DNA of 64,000 bases, taken from NCBI GenBank assembly GCA_007922225.1, contig ML679995.1:3239928-3303927 (forward strand). The letters run 5' to 3'. This stretch comes from Emydura subglobosa. Taxonomy: Eukaryota > Chordata > Testudines > Chelidae. Positions within the stretch are counted from its first letter, which is position 1; each line of letters begins with the position of its first letter. The notes under the pieces are model-generated. The model had not been told where the DNA came from and made no database searches. It was given only the letters and a program-made list of their open reading frames with translations. The position numbers and the translations under genes are program-made. Of this stretch, positions 23,371 through 34,498 are shown one piece after another.

Positions 23371-24182
23371 TCGTTTCTCTTCCTTTCAGCTCATGGCTAG
23401 AACCAGATTTACGCCGAACAGCTTGACAGAGCCAGTCAAACATTCCCTGCAAAATCCATCTTTGGGCCAGTGGAAGTTCCTATAAAGTTTCCGCCAGAAG
23501 AACATTCGACCTCTCCCCTTCCCTGAAAAGCAGCCGAACTTTTCAGTCGCCCAGCCAGCGTTCGATGCCTGGGTGCAGCATTCTTACCCACACAAGACCC
23601 CTCCATACACACATGCCCTTGTCACTTGGTGGCAGGCTTGCAGGGTGCCCGATTTTTTTACCGGAAAATGTAATCGGAAAGACGTACTGTCAGGACACCA
23701 AACGTCTGGTTACCGCAGGCCGGGGGCAGGCACCGGGTCATTAACCTGCATCAACCCCTGCACAGGCTCCTTGTCAGGCTGCAGCAGCTCCTGTCCCAGC
23801 CCCAGAGCTGAGGGAGCCCAGCTAGCAGGAGGCGAGGGAGGTGGAGCAGAGGCGGGGAGGGGCTCTGGGAAGGAGAGGTGGAGCAGAGGCGGGGCCTTGG
23901 AGGAAGAGGCGGGGCTGGGGCGGAGCCTCAGGGGGCCAGTTACCAGCCATTCGAACGATGGCCAGCCTGGGAAGGGAGCCATTTCCCTTTGTGCTGCTGG
24001 GCACATTGGCAGTGAAACCGTTTTGCGGCCCAGCACTGCCTGTGATACCCCGTGGTGCCACCCTGAGTCGGCCTTCTGCCCTTAGGAAACGGAGAGAGAG
24101 CCTAATCCTGGGAGACCGAGGCCTCTCCCTCTTCTCTTGCCTTGGAAGGGCCCTGGGTTGCAGCCCGATGGGCTTAAAATAA
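23371..24182. other. Unassigned GC-rich sequence with a minisatellite-like patch
   Basis: 23835-23935 has imperfect repeats of 'ggtggagcagaggcgggg' about 37 bp apart. The open frames over it (for example 23573-24085) are low-complexity and not protein-like. Confidence 0.45.
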
Positions 24183-24395
24183 GGTAGCATGGTCCAGCGG
24201 GTCGCGCCCGGGACTGAGAGTTGAGAGCCCTGGGTTCTAGTCCTGCCTCTCCCACGGTGTGACTTTGAACATGTCTCATCCCCTCGGTTTCCCCACCCGT
24301 CTCGTCTGTTTAGACTGTCAGATCTTGAGGACAGGATGTCTCCTGACGTGTGTGTGTGTCCTGCACCTAGCACAGGTGGGCGTGCTTTTGGCCGG
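24183..24395 (+). repeat. CORE-SINE with a short (TG)n
   Basis: A tRNA-like head (gcatggtccagcgggtcgc) with a B-box-like 'gggttctagtcctgcc' is followed by the CORE block ending 'tttccccacccgtctcg'. The tail has (TG)5 at 24349-24358 directly before 'cctgcacctagcacagg'. Confidence 0.78.
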
Positions 24396-25239
24396 GGTCT
24401 CGTGTACGTAAGAATCAGTGGATTCTCCTCTTCACTTGAGGTGCGATCGTTGCTTTGACACTTCCCCGCCCCCCAAAAAAACATTTTCAAGGAGAAAAGG
24501 GGTGGGAGGGGGAGGGAATTGCTGGAAAGCAGCGAGCCTGTTAATTCTAGCTGACCCTCGTAACCCTCTGGGTGTTGGAAGTCTGGGAGGCCGGCTCCAA
24601 TTGTTGTGTTGACAGTGGGTGTTTAAATTAGATTAAAGGAGCCCTTTCAAGTGGAAGCATCTCTGACCCTGCAGGTAAGACTTTCTGAAGCATGTATTGG
24701 GAGGATGATAATGCTCCTCTTTTCTCTCCTCCTTTTAAGCAACAAAATGAGGTTTAGTGCTGACAAGGACTCTGCTAGGCCTCGAGCGTTAGGCCTATTA
24801 AGAAGGTAACAGGCAAGGGTTTTATTCTCTCCCTTCCAGCCTGGGGAGTCTTTCTTCTGAACAATTTAAAAAGAGATGACACATGATGGAAAAGAGATGA
24901 CACCTGATGGTTTCAGGTTCCCAAGGACAGCTGCTCCTCCCCCCCTTCCATCTTTTTGCCCCCCCTGTTTGCACGCTCACCCCCTTCCATCTTTTTGCCG
25001 TGGGGGAGGAGAGCACGGTGCACGGCGATTGAGTGACAGCAGTGAAATTGGGGGGTTCTGTTCAGCTGCGGGCAGTTTTGCATAGATTTTTGGCATTCTC
25101 AGCGCTGCGCCGTAAGGGCTTGTGGTTCCTGTGATGGCTCCAACATCCACGTCGGAGAGCAGCGGAGAGGGAAGAAATGGGCTGAGCCAAGGAAGCGCAG
25201 AGCAGGTGTGGGATGGTTTCATACTGGAGTCGGTTTCTC
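24396..25239. other. Unassigned sequence
   Basis: Nothing named. A tandem word 'cccccttccatctttttgcc' recurs at about 24941 and 24980. Confidence 0.4.
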
Positions 25240-25362
25240 CTTTGGCTAGTCAGTTCTGTTCATTTCCTCTGAAGCACCTGGCATCGGCCACTGTCGGAAA
25301 AAAGGATACGGGGCTAGATGGACCATTGGTCTGAGCCGGTGTGGCCATTCTTATCTCTTACA
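25240..25362 (+). mobile_element. CR1 3' tail
   Basis: Only the last about 120 bp of a CR1 remains: 'gaagcacctggcatcggcca', 'ggctagatggaccattggtc', ending 'gtggccattcttatctctta'. Confidence 0.85.
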
Positions 25363-25534
25363 TGAGCAGCTATGAGAGAGGAGGCTGATTACTAGTACAG
25401 AATTGCATGGGGAATTAAAAGCACCCTTAGGAGTTCCTCCTTGTCCACCTTCCCAATGCACACTGGGCGCAAAAAGCACCCAAAGGAAACAGCTTGAGAG
25501 AGGGGGAGTGGTAGATACCCTGGAAGGTAGGGAT
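25363..25534. other. Short gap between CR1 copies
   Basis: No feature recognised. The sequence at 25515-25545 may already belong to the following CR1. Confidence 0.35.
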
Positions 25535-26370
25535 AGGATAGAGTGACGTAGACAAATTGGAGGATTGGGCCAAAAGAAATCTGATGAGGTTCAACAAGGA
25601 CAAGTGCAGAATCCTGCACCTAGGACGGAAGAATCCCATGCACAGCTACAGACTGGGGACCAACGGGCTAGGCAGCAGTTCTGCAGAAAAGGACCTGGGG
25701 GTTACAGTGGATAAGAAGCTGGATATGGGTCAGCAGTGTGCCCTGGTTGCCAAGAAGGCTAATAGCATATTGGGCTGCATTAGTAGGAGCATTGCCAGCA
25801 GATCGCGGGAAGTGATTATTCCCCTCTATTTGGCATTGGTGAGGCTGTGTTTGGAGTATTGTGTCCAGTTTTGGGCCCCCCCACTACAGGAAGAATGTGG
25901 ACAAGTTGGAGAGAGTCCAGCGGAGGGCTACAAAAATGATGAGGGGGCTGGAGCACAAGACTTATGAGGAGAGGCTGAGGTAACTGGACTTGTTTAGTCT
26001 GCAGAAGAGAAGAATGAGGGGGGATTTGATAGCAACCTTTAACTACCTGAAGGGGGTTCCAGGGAGGATGGAGCTAGGCTGTTCTCAGTGGTGGCAGATG
26101 ACAGAACAAGGAGCAATGGTCTCAAGTTGCAGTGGGGGAGGTCTAGATTGGATATTAGGAAAAAAATTTTCTCTAGGAGGGTGGTGAAGCACTGGAATGG
26201 GTTACCTAGGGAGGGGGTGGAATCTCCATCTTTCGAGGTTTTTAAGCTGCGGCTTGACAAAGCCCTGGCTGGGATGATTTAGCTGAGGTTAGTCCTGCTT
26301 TGAGCAGGGGGTTGGACTAGATACCTCCTGAGGTCCCTTCCAACTCTAATCTTCCTTGATTCTGGGGTTG
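25535..26370 (+). mobile_element. CR1 LINE, second subfamily
   Basis: C-terminal reverse transcriptase, open at 25557-25900: [39 protein letters not shown] and [17 protein letters not shown] frameshift in the run of C at 25877-25882 breaks it. 26088-26282 continues the C-terminal tail ([16 protein letters not shown]). The 3' end 'aggtcccttccaactctaat' is at 26330. It is the same subfamily as the minus copy at 6.6-7.3 kb and looks comparatively young because its frames are long. Confidence 0.9.
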
Positions 26371-27329
26371 GAGCTGGAGATCCAGGAAATGGCTGAGAGG
26401 TGGGTAGAGCCCAGGTCTAGGTGCCCCGTGGCCAGAGACAAGGGATGAGCTTGTGACTTGGAAAGGTCCCTCTGATACAGAGAGTGCTCAGAGTCTAGAT
26501 CCTTCGCAATGCGATTGGATGAGAGGAAGTTCTCTGCCTCTGGAGGTGGGGAATGGGTCATGGAGACTTTCATTCCGAAATCACCAGTTCCAGGCCAGTA
26601 CCAGTTCCCCATCCCACCATCTGAGGGCTATTTTAGTGGCCTCGCTAAAGGCGTTGGCGGCCCTAGTGAGGCTATGCGTGGGATCTGGCGTCCAGCCGCG
26701 ATTCGATTCAGCATAGCCCGTCAGCACTGTCCATTCAGTACGGGAAGTGGCATTCCACCTTCCAGCTGCATCCTTGATTTCTTGTCAGGAGCCTGCAGCT
26801 GAGCCCTCTCCGCTCGCTGTTCTGTCCTGTTCTCCTGCACCCATCGCTGTGCTAGCCACGGTCCCTCTTCTCCTTCTCTACTGGCCCCGCCAGCTGCTCC
26901 CCCTGCTTAAAGAAGCCATCTAGGGCCTTGCCTCCAAACCAACTCGCACCAGTTCAGTTAATCTGGTGCGAAGCCACGTGTCGACCACCCGTTCCTAACC
27001 GATTTAAGAAAGGATGAAAGACGCCTGGGTTAGACCAAGAGAAAAGCAGCCACACGGGTGTCCACGTCTGAGTCTCTTCCAGTGGGGCACAAAACCCACC
27101 TCTGCCCCCGGCAGCGAGCAGCCCCTCGTTAGCACGCTGAGTGGAGAAGCCGAGAGCTGACCGCGGCAATCCTGTCTCTCCTGTGCACGTCCCTCTGGGT
27201 CAGGGCTGCGGTACATTGAGAGGGGAAAGGGATGTGGGCGAAGCGTGTGCTGCTGCCTGGGCCATATGTGTCCTACGGATCGATAGAGGCTGTCCGTCTG
27301 CCTGCTTCCTGCAGCTTTAACTTCTGAAT
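26371..27329. other. Unassigned sequence
   Basis: No gene or named repeat seen. Confidence 0.35.
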
Positions 27330-27975
27330 CCGTCAACCTCGCTCGTGGCGCCCAGAGGGATATTGCCCAGCCGGATTCAAGTTGAACCAAGGAACCATGC
27401 TCCAGCAGCCTCCTCTTTGAGGAGCAGGGTCAGAGGGGCCCATGGCCATTGTCCCCAAGATAACGATGCCCCCCAGCTCCTGTCGTTGCTGCCTGCGAGA
27501 ACCTGCTGCTCTCCCGCTACGTGTCTGACATTTAGGAGAGCAAGCAGGGCGTGCATCAGGGGAGTTTGCTCTCCGAAGCTCCTGGGGGGCTGTGTGTCGG
27601 AATGCTGGCTGGCTCCGCAAGTTCAGACGTGCTCCGTCCTCCGTGGCGCTGGGGATTTTCTTTGCCTTTCCTTCAACTGTTCAGGTCTCGGCGCCTGGGA
27701 AGACGCAGAAGGGAACGATTCCGGTGTGCAGAGCGCCGTGAATGTGCCGGGCGTTCAGAGCGCCCAACCCAATCAGTAACGCTCCCCCGGGAGGTTTGGC
27801 TGGACTCGGGCAGGGCAGGACCGGCAACATCAAGTTGTGCAGCCCGGGTGGCTGCCATCGGAGCGCGTCGCCGTAGAGGTAGGTGCTATAGTGGAGCGTT
27901 AGCGGCAAAGAGGGGGATTGGGTCAGGGAAGGAAGCACGCCAGCGTCCGAGGGAACCGTTGCTACAGATGGGTGG
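27330..27975. promoter_or_regulatory. CpG-rich block, candidate promoter island
   Basis: CpG dinucleotides are frequent (I count roughly 40 in about 640 bp), most dense at 27620-27960. It lies about 6.5 kb upstream of the CNTFR coding exon. A possible donor 'gtagaggtaggt' sits at about 27870. It could hold a 5'-UTR exon of CNTFR, but no TATA box or transcript evidence is visible, and the window has other GC-rich patches. Confidence 0.3.
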
Positions 27976-28319
27976 GCTTCTTCAGGTCAAAGATTCACTC
28001 AGAATTGGAGCCAAATTCTGGAGGTTTGAGAAAACCTTGGTTAATTTGGCCCATTTTCTAATTTTCTCAGCTTCATCTTAACTCTTTTTGTGGTGTTTGC
28101 AGCCTGGACAAAATCTTGTAGGAGCAGAAATCTCACCGGGAGAGCTGCTCTTGTGATATTTCCTATCTGATCTCTGGTCTGAGGAAGTTCAGCTAGGGTC
28201 CGTCAAGCGACTGAACCTCTGGTGGGGTCTCAGACCGGGACCACCAGACCTGGTGACATTCTCCTTTCGCTGCTGCCTCCAGGGTGGCACTTACTAGGCA
28301 CAGCAGAAAAGCGTCCATC
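27976..28319. other. Unassigned sequence
   Basis: Nothing recognised. Confidence 0.35.
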
Positions 28320-28570
28320 CCTTTTTTTGACAGAAAATAGGGTTTTCGACAAAAATGCATGTGGGCACATGTGGAAATTGTGTGTTTCCCATGGAGCATT
28401 TTGATATAGTGTCAAAAAAAAAATGCTCAAAAATGAGAGAGATTTTGGGTTTCAGCCAAAACTTTGAGCTAAAAAAATCCATGTTGATGAAAATGAAAAA
28501 AAAAATCTTTTTTGTCAAAATGTTCTGCAGAAACCCCCCTGTTTTCCAGTCAGTGTAATATTGAAAACTG
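28320..28570. repeat. AT-rich repeat related to 17.7-18.1 kb
   Basis: Homopolymer-rich block with words such as 'gggttttcgacaaaaatgc' and 'ttttttgtcaaaatgttctg'. A and T runs on the two flanks are partly complementary. It begins and ends abruptly against GC-rich DNA. Confidence 0.45.
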
Positions 28571-28589
28571 CAGATGGATTTAGTGTAGA

Positions 28590-28845
28590 TGTATAAGAGG
28601 GAAGGGTGGCTGTGTAGCTGAGAGCTGACCTGGGACTGAAGAAAGCTTGGTTTAACTCCAGGCTGTTTCACAGACTCCCTGTATGGCCTTGGGTACATCA
28701 CTTAAGCTTTCTGGGGCTCAGTTTTCCCATCTGTGAAATGGGGACTGTAATACTCCATTTCCTCCCACCCTTTGTCTGTCTTGTTTATTTCGATGGTCAG
28801 CTTTTCAGGGCAGTAACTGTTTCTCGTGTGTGGCCCCCACCTAAG
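28590..28845 (+). repeat. CORE-SINE
   Basis: The head is 'gggtggctgtgtagctgaga' with a decayed B-box (ggtttaactccagg). The CORE block 'tatggccttgggtacatcac' and 'ttttcccatctgtgaaatgg' is followed by a decayed tail (gtctgtcttgtttatttcga, cagggcagtaactgtttctc). Confidence 0.75.
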
Positions 28846-30499
28846 TGAGGGTCGGTCTTTTTCCAGAGGAGTAAGAGTAGTGATTTTAAATGGACAAGAG
28901 GATGGGGAGAAGCAGGGCAGCGTGTCGAATGGGCAGGAGATAAGGGTCGGCTCCTGTGATGCCCAGCGGATAGTGCTGTGAGTTAACAAAGGGACTGTAA
29001 TCAGATTTTACGCTTCAGGGCACAGGCTGATGGCGGCAGAGGTCAGAAGGGACTTCTGCACTCGCACGCGTGCACACACACATGTTAACGTTGCACAGTT
29101 AGATGCATTTGGCAAGGTCGTGGTTGCTCACCTTTTTTCCTGTGCATCTGGCTGTGGTGCCTGCCGGAGGCAGGATGCCAGAGCAGATGGCCCTGGTGTT
29201 CTGATCTGATCCTGCCAGCCCCACGCCGCTCTTTACAAAGCTGTGCTCTGAGTTGGAGCTGCTGCCCCTCTCTCTGTCCTACATGTCGCACCCCTCAGGC
29301 TGCGGGCCACGCCCCTGGCAGTGCTTATCCTTCAGGGGAGAGACATTTCCATCCTTTCTGCTCTGTCCTTGGCCCGTACCCTTTTCCCTTCCAAACTGGC
29401 CCATGGCGATAGGAGCACAGGGAGGCACAGGCTAGCATGCCCAGCTGGTGGGCTGGGACACAGCAGATGTGCAGGAGCACCAAGCGTGCTGCCTGGGCTG
29501 CTGAATGGAGGTGGATGCCCTCTGGCCACCCTTCACTGACTTTGTGGGAAAGCAGCAACCCTAGTGCCGCTACATTGCCGAGCGAACTCCTGCTGCTCTC
29601 ACTCTGCAGAGCGCTCTTCCTTATCTCCAGCTGCTACCCCGCCTTACGAGTAGCTACACCTGCACTGAATGTGTCTGTGAGGTTCCTTGTCTAGGAGGCA
29701 ATTTCTGGGAGCGACCGTGGAGAGGTTTGTACCACAGCCGACGGGACGGGGGAGGGAGGCCGGGCCATGGTGAATGGTGAGGTGGGGTGCAGGAGACGCT
29801 GCTGGGAGGGGAGGGCCTGCGGGGTGCTGTCAAATGGGAGGGGAGGTGGGGTTCGGAGGCTGGCGAATGGGGAGAGGTGGCGATGAGACGCTCTCTCCGA
29901 AGGCAGGATCCACACTTTGAATACGTTTGAGATCCCTGTTCCAGTGATTGAAGTCACCGGCAGGCACGTTTGTGGGACGAGCCAGTTCCCAGTGAGCACC
30001 CGAGAACAGTAATGCCACGGGAATTTTGAATTCATACGCCACGAGAATTCCCATCCCCACAATCCGATGCTAAGAATTAAGCTCATCCAATTAGGGCCCA
30101 AAACCCCAAACCGGTGATCTACATTGTGTGCACTGAAAACTAACCAATATCGTTTGCGTTCTGGAGACCATGTAATGGTCAGAGCCGGCCCGTGGAAGAT
30201 CTCCAGGCCAAGAAGTAGCCACAGAGGCTTTCAGTGTAAGACAAACGCAGTCCGCTCGCTAGCAATTGCAATCCGAGAAAGTGGCATGAAGTCTCCCCTG
30301 CAAATGGTGTCCTCAGCTCCAACGATTATGCTCACACTCCTGTGCTGACGACCCATGGTACAAGCGCAGGGCACCGACCGACACGTTGCACAATCAACTC
30401 CTTAGCGTTGTGCAGCTGGCTGGATCTCACCCCCTTCTCATGCCTGAAGGCGACCTTGAGTTGAAAGCTGAGTCAGGTACAGCCTCCTAAGGGAAGTGG
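28846..30499. other. Unassigned sequence
   Basis: No domain-bearing frame and no named repeat. The frames at 29321-29558 and 29691-30101 overlap on opposite strands and look like chance. Confidence 0.4.
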
Positions 30500-31022
30500 C
30501 GGGGACAAAAAACCTAGCTGGCTTCAAGAGTGAGCTTGATAAGTTTCTGGAGGGGATGGTCTGCTGGGACAGCCTAGTTTGGCAATTAACTGATCTTTGA
30601 CTGCTAGCGGGAAATATGCCCAGTGGCCTGTGAAGGGATGTTAGATGGGGCAGGTTCTGAGTCACTACAGAGAATTCTTTCTGGGTGTCTGGCTGGTGAG
30701 TCTTGCCCACATGCTCAGGGTTTAGCTGATCACCATATTTGGGGTCAGGAAGGAATTTTCCCTCAGGGCAGATTGGCAGAAACCCTGGGGGTTTTTCACC
30801 TTCCTCTGCAGCAGTGGGACACCGGTCACTTGTTGGTGGATTCTCTGAGCGTTGAAGTCTTTAAATCCATTATCTGAGGACTTCGGTAACACAGTCAGAG
30901 GTCAGGGTCTATTCCAGGAGTGGGTGGGGGAGATTGCGTCACCTGCGTTGTGCCGGAGTCAGACTAGATGGTCATAATGGTCCCTTCTGACTTTAGTCTC
31001 TGAGTCTGTGAATCTACTATTT
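30500..31022 (+). mobile_element. CR1-type LINE 3' UTR
   Basis: Matches the 3' half of the copy at 58.9-59.6 kb over its length: 'acctagctggcttcaa', 'gacagcctagtttggcaatt', 'agagaattctttctgggtgt', 'gtcaggaaggaattttc', 'gtctattccaggagtgggtg', ending near 'aatggtcccttctgac'. No coding part remains. Confidence 0.85.
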
Positions 31023-32139
31023 TTTTATTGAATGTCCCTTGAAGACAATGTGGAAAACTGTCAGATTTGCATGCTGTCAAATATAGGCCCAGCTGGCACC
31101 GGGGCCTGACTCTCAGCTACTCTCTTGGGCCAGGGACAGAGTGGGTGAGGGGCTTTCTGCCAGCTGTGTGCTCTCTGTATTCGAGCCCTTGTGTAAGAGT
31201 CGGCACCCTCACCTTCCGCTCTTCTCCCCCTGCTCCCAGGAAACAGAGAATAGCCAGAGTGCAATACCCTCTCTGGCGATGCCCTCGATCCACCCCCTCT
31301 GCCAGGGGCTGGGCGCAGACATGGAACACAGTGCTAATGCCAGCCTGGGACGCCCTGTGCAGGAGGGATTCTCTTGAAGCTCCCTTTGTGCTGCATAAAA
31401 GGGTCTTAATTTTACAGGAAAATCAAGCCCAGTGAATCTTCCAACATGGGACATTGCTGCCACCTGCCCTTAAACCCGGGGGCCTGTCTCACGGCTGCCA
31501 GCTGCCCTTCGGAGTGCCGTCCCAGGGCTCAGCTGGTCGTCATTTCTGCCTGAGCCGGAACTAGCGCCTGGGGTCCCTCAGTCAATGTGGAAATCCCTGC
31601 CCTGCCCTGCCCTGCCAGCCTTCCTCATGGTGGGCTGCACCTTCCAGTTCGCCCAGCCTGTGGCACCTGGAAGGGATTCAGGTCATTAAGACTCAGACCC
31701 AGCTGGGGGGAACCCAACGAGGTGGTTCCTATCAAGGAAGGACTGCCGGGCAGTAGGGAGAGGGTAAGGTAGTTGGGAGTTTCCTCTCACTGAGGAGGGA
31801 CCCGCAAAGGGACCTACAGGGAGGCGCTCGTGCTTTGGCTCAGCCCTGGAAGGGAGAGGGCAGCAGGGGGGACGGAGCCTCTGACGCGGGCCTAGGAGAA
31901 GAGAGTCCCCAGGGAAGAAGCGGCTGCAGGCGGAAAGCCCTGGGCGGCCGCACTCGGTAACAGAGTGAGGAAGAGTCCGGGAGAGGGATGAAGGGTCTGC
32001 AGAGATCGCAGCCTGGGAAGAGTTTTCCTTCCTTTGAGCTGGGACACTGTGACCCTAGGAGGGCTGGGTCACCGCACAGACCACCAAAGTCCAGCCGAGG
32101 CGGAGGGGCTGTAGCGCCGGCTCTTGCCCCGAGGAGATG
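31023..32139. other. Unassigned; possible old repeat at 31.8-32.1 kb
   Basis: 31850-32130 ('gcagcctgggaagagttttc', 'gagctgggacactgtgaccc') resembles sequence I recall as repetitive in turtle genomes, but nothing here proves that. (CCTGC)-like repeats at 31598-31615. Confidence 0.3.
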
Positions 32140-32205
32140 TTCTCGGGTGGTCAGGGCCTATGCGCTAACCACTGGACTACCCTGCCGGGACAGGGCGTCA
32201 CCGTA
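32140..32205 (-). repeat. tRNA-like SINE head, minus strand
   Basis: The plus strand reads 'gcctatgcgctaaccactgg' followed by 'actaccctgcc', the complement of the tRNA-like head (gtagtccagtggttagcgc) used by the SINEs in this window. Only the head is clear. Confidence 0.5.
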
Positions 32206-33534
32206 TGGCAGCCTACTTCGGGGGCGTCTCCCGTCCCGCCTAGTGAGGGCGGGTGGTGGAAGTGAGTTTAAATGGCAGGGAAAAGTTTGTGAGCTCCGAC
32301 CGGTGCCGGAGAAAGGGAGGTGAGCTCTGAGCCCGTTCACAGCACCTCAGCCCTCCGAGGCTCTCCTCCCCCAGGGTGTTTCATTGAACGTGGTACTGTA
32401 AAGGGCGAAGATACGCCAGGCTGTGTCCAGATGGGCGTCCAGAGCTTGCATCTTTTATGTGGATTACATGTCGCTCCTCTGACCAATTACCGCTACCCCG
32501 TTATTTGGATTTAAATGGACGCCATACGGCTAATGACCCTATAATCACGTTCTGTGTCACAAGATAATCCGTGTGTGCGTTACCAACGTGAATGGTTTTA
32601 AAAGGCTCATTTACGTTCCCTCTTTGTGCCGTCCGCAAGCCGTGAAACCTGACTCACGGATTGCCTGGTGGTTTGCACGCGCGTTTCCCTCCTTCCTTCC
32701 TTCCAACCAAGCGCTGCAGGCTCTGCCTCTCTGAGCCAGGAGCCCCATTGCATTGGCCGATGTATAGATGCAGAGGGCCAGGTTGCAATTTGTCTCTATG
32801 CCCTGCTGATGAGGCAGTGCGGAGCTGCCCTGCCCCAGGAGGCAGCGCAGGGAGACATTGCAACTGAGTGTCAGTCGATTCCCTGGCTGGTCTCTCGCTC
32901 AGAGAGGTGCTTTCTGCAGTCCTGAAAAGGATCATGCTTACTCAGCTCCCCTGGCCCAGCTGTGGGAGTTGGCATATGGAGGATGGAGCAGAGAGAGACT
33001 CCACACGCCACCCTTGGGTGCCTACATCTCACCCTCTGCTCAGGAGGGCTGGGGAATTAGAAGGTCTGACGCAGGGAGTTGTAATGTGGCTGTGAAGAGG
33101 ATTCAGGTGTCTTAAACTCCTGACTCTTCCTGGTTTTATTTGCATCATTCTCTTTAACCCTCGCCTTTCCTCCGCTCCCCAGGCCTGTTTCACCCCCATG
33201 TTACCTATATTGGGTGTGATTCTCCCCTGGAATAACGGCGTTACCCCTGAGAACAGGACCCCTGTGCGTCTGCATCTCCTCTGCGCTGTGCTTTCCACAC
33301 CTATGCTGCTATAGGGGGGAAAGGTTAAATAACAAGGAATAACCCCACTCCGGGATCTGGTGGGAGGTGCTGTGCGGGATGATACCTCTGCCCTGCAATG
33401 ATGGCCAGGCTCTGAAGGGGAGGATTCTGACCAGAGGTTGTGATACCCGGTTCCGACCTGCACCATTGGACAAAACCATTTAGCCACAGCCACCTTGAGT
33501 AACCATCCACCTTGGCCTGGGAGATTGTAGAGGT
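32206..33534. other. Unassigned; possible conserved element at 32.4-32.6 kb
   Basis: 32440-32640 is non-repetitive, moderately AT-rich and contains homeodomain-type words (ctaatgac, ccaattac). 32685-32704 has short CCTT repeats. No exon recognised. Confidence 0.35.
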
Positions 33535-33640
33535 GCTCTTCCATTGATTTAGTCGGGGTGGGTCCTGCTTTGAGCAGGGGTGGGACTAGATGATCTCCTG
33601 AGATCCCTTCCAACCCTCAGCTTCGATGAGTCTATGTCGC
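33535..33640 (+). mobile_element. CR1 3' tail, second subfamily
   Basis: 'ttgatttagtcggggtgggt', 'cctgctttgagcagggg', 'gactagatgatctcctgaga' and 'tcccttccaaccctcagctt' form the typical last 100 bp. Confidence 0.85.
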
Positions 33641-33884
33641 CAGCAACGTCCCTCTTGCTTTAGCGAGGTGACACTGCCCCAAGCTCCTGGTGGGGTTTCA
33701 GCGCACAGACCCGGGATGGGGGCTGACTGCACGGCTCTGATGCACACTGTTTCCGTCACAGCCCCGGGGCAAGGCAAATCTTCCAGCCAAGCCCTGCGGC
33801 TTGAATTGCACCCTCCATGCAGGCTCCCTGCCCTTCCGGTTAACAGCTCTGATCTGTGGAGAGGGACACATACTACTGTCATGT
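33641..33884. other. Short unassigned gap
   Basis: Nothing recognised between the two CR1 tails. Confidence 0.35.
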
Positions 33885-34105
33885 GTGGACAATAATGTCA
33901 GGGACCCAACCCCGTGCTCTGGGTGTCCCTGAACCTCTGACTGGCAGAAGCTGGGACTGGACAACGGGGGATGGATCACCCGCTAATTGCCCTGTTCTGG
34001 TCATTCGCTCTGACACACCTGGCCTTGGCCGCTGTCGGCAGACAGGACCCTGGGCTAGATGGACCATTGGTCTGACCCAGGGCGGCCATTCCGATGTTTG
34101 TCCGC
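33885..34105 (+). mobile_element. CR1 3' tail
   Basis: 'tgggtgtccctgaacctctg', 'ggccttggccgctgtcggca', 'ggctagatggaccattggtc' and 'ggcggccattccgatgtt'. It ends about 390 bp before the CNTFR exon. Confidence 0.88.
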
Positions 34106-34472
34106 CAAGCCATTCAGATGCAGCCACCTCTGGTGTGGCGCTCGGTAGCTGCTTAACAATGCAGAGCAACACGACCCAATGGGATTTTTTGAGGGACGTG
34201 TGGGAGCTTAGAAAGGGAGGTGGGAAATAACATCCCCATGTGAATGTGCAAGGGGCATTGCTCAGGTCTGCTCTCAGCTGCATCTAGTGCTATTTCCACT
34301 GAAGTCCATAGGCGTTACCCCAAAGTAACAGCGGGCCGCTTTGGGCCCACGGTGGAAACGGCAAGCCAGCGCCCCTAGCCAGATGCTGGCTCGTTGCGTC
34401 AGTGCCAGCCCCTGGGGGTGGAGTTTCTCCTGGGAGTACGGTGTGCCTTCGCCCGGCCGACACAAACCATGA
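34106..34472. other. Intron sequence just upstream of the CNTFR exon
   Basis: No repeat named. 34283-34335 has the fold-back-like words 'ccactgaagtccataggcgt' and 'accccaaagtaacagc'. Confidence 0.4.
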
Positions 34473-34498
34473 CCCCTCCCTCTCGTTTGCTTCCACAG
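34473..34498 (+). other. CNTFR: 3' splice acceptor of the CNTFR exon
   Basis: A nearly unbroken pyrimidine tract (ccctccctctcgtttgcttc) is followed by cacag immediately before the ATG. It shows that the translation start lies at the first base of an internal exon, so at least one upstream 5'-UTR exon exists. Confidence 0.8.

Noticed and set aside
23822..24490. 222-codon minus-strand frame
   Set aside because: It crosses a minisatellite-like patch and a SINE; low-complexity residues only.
25557..25967. 136-codon frame as a gene
   Set aside because: It is the C-terminal part of a CR1 reverse transcriptase and the frame breaks in a run of C.
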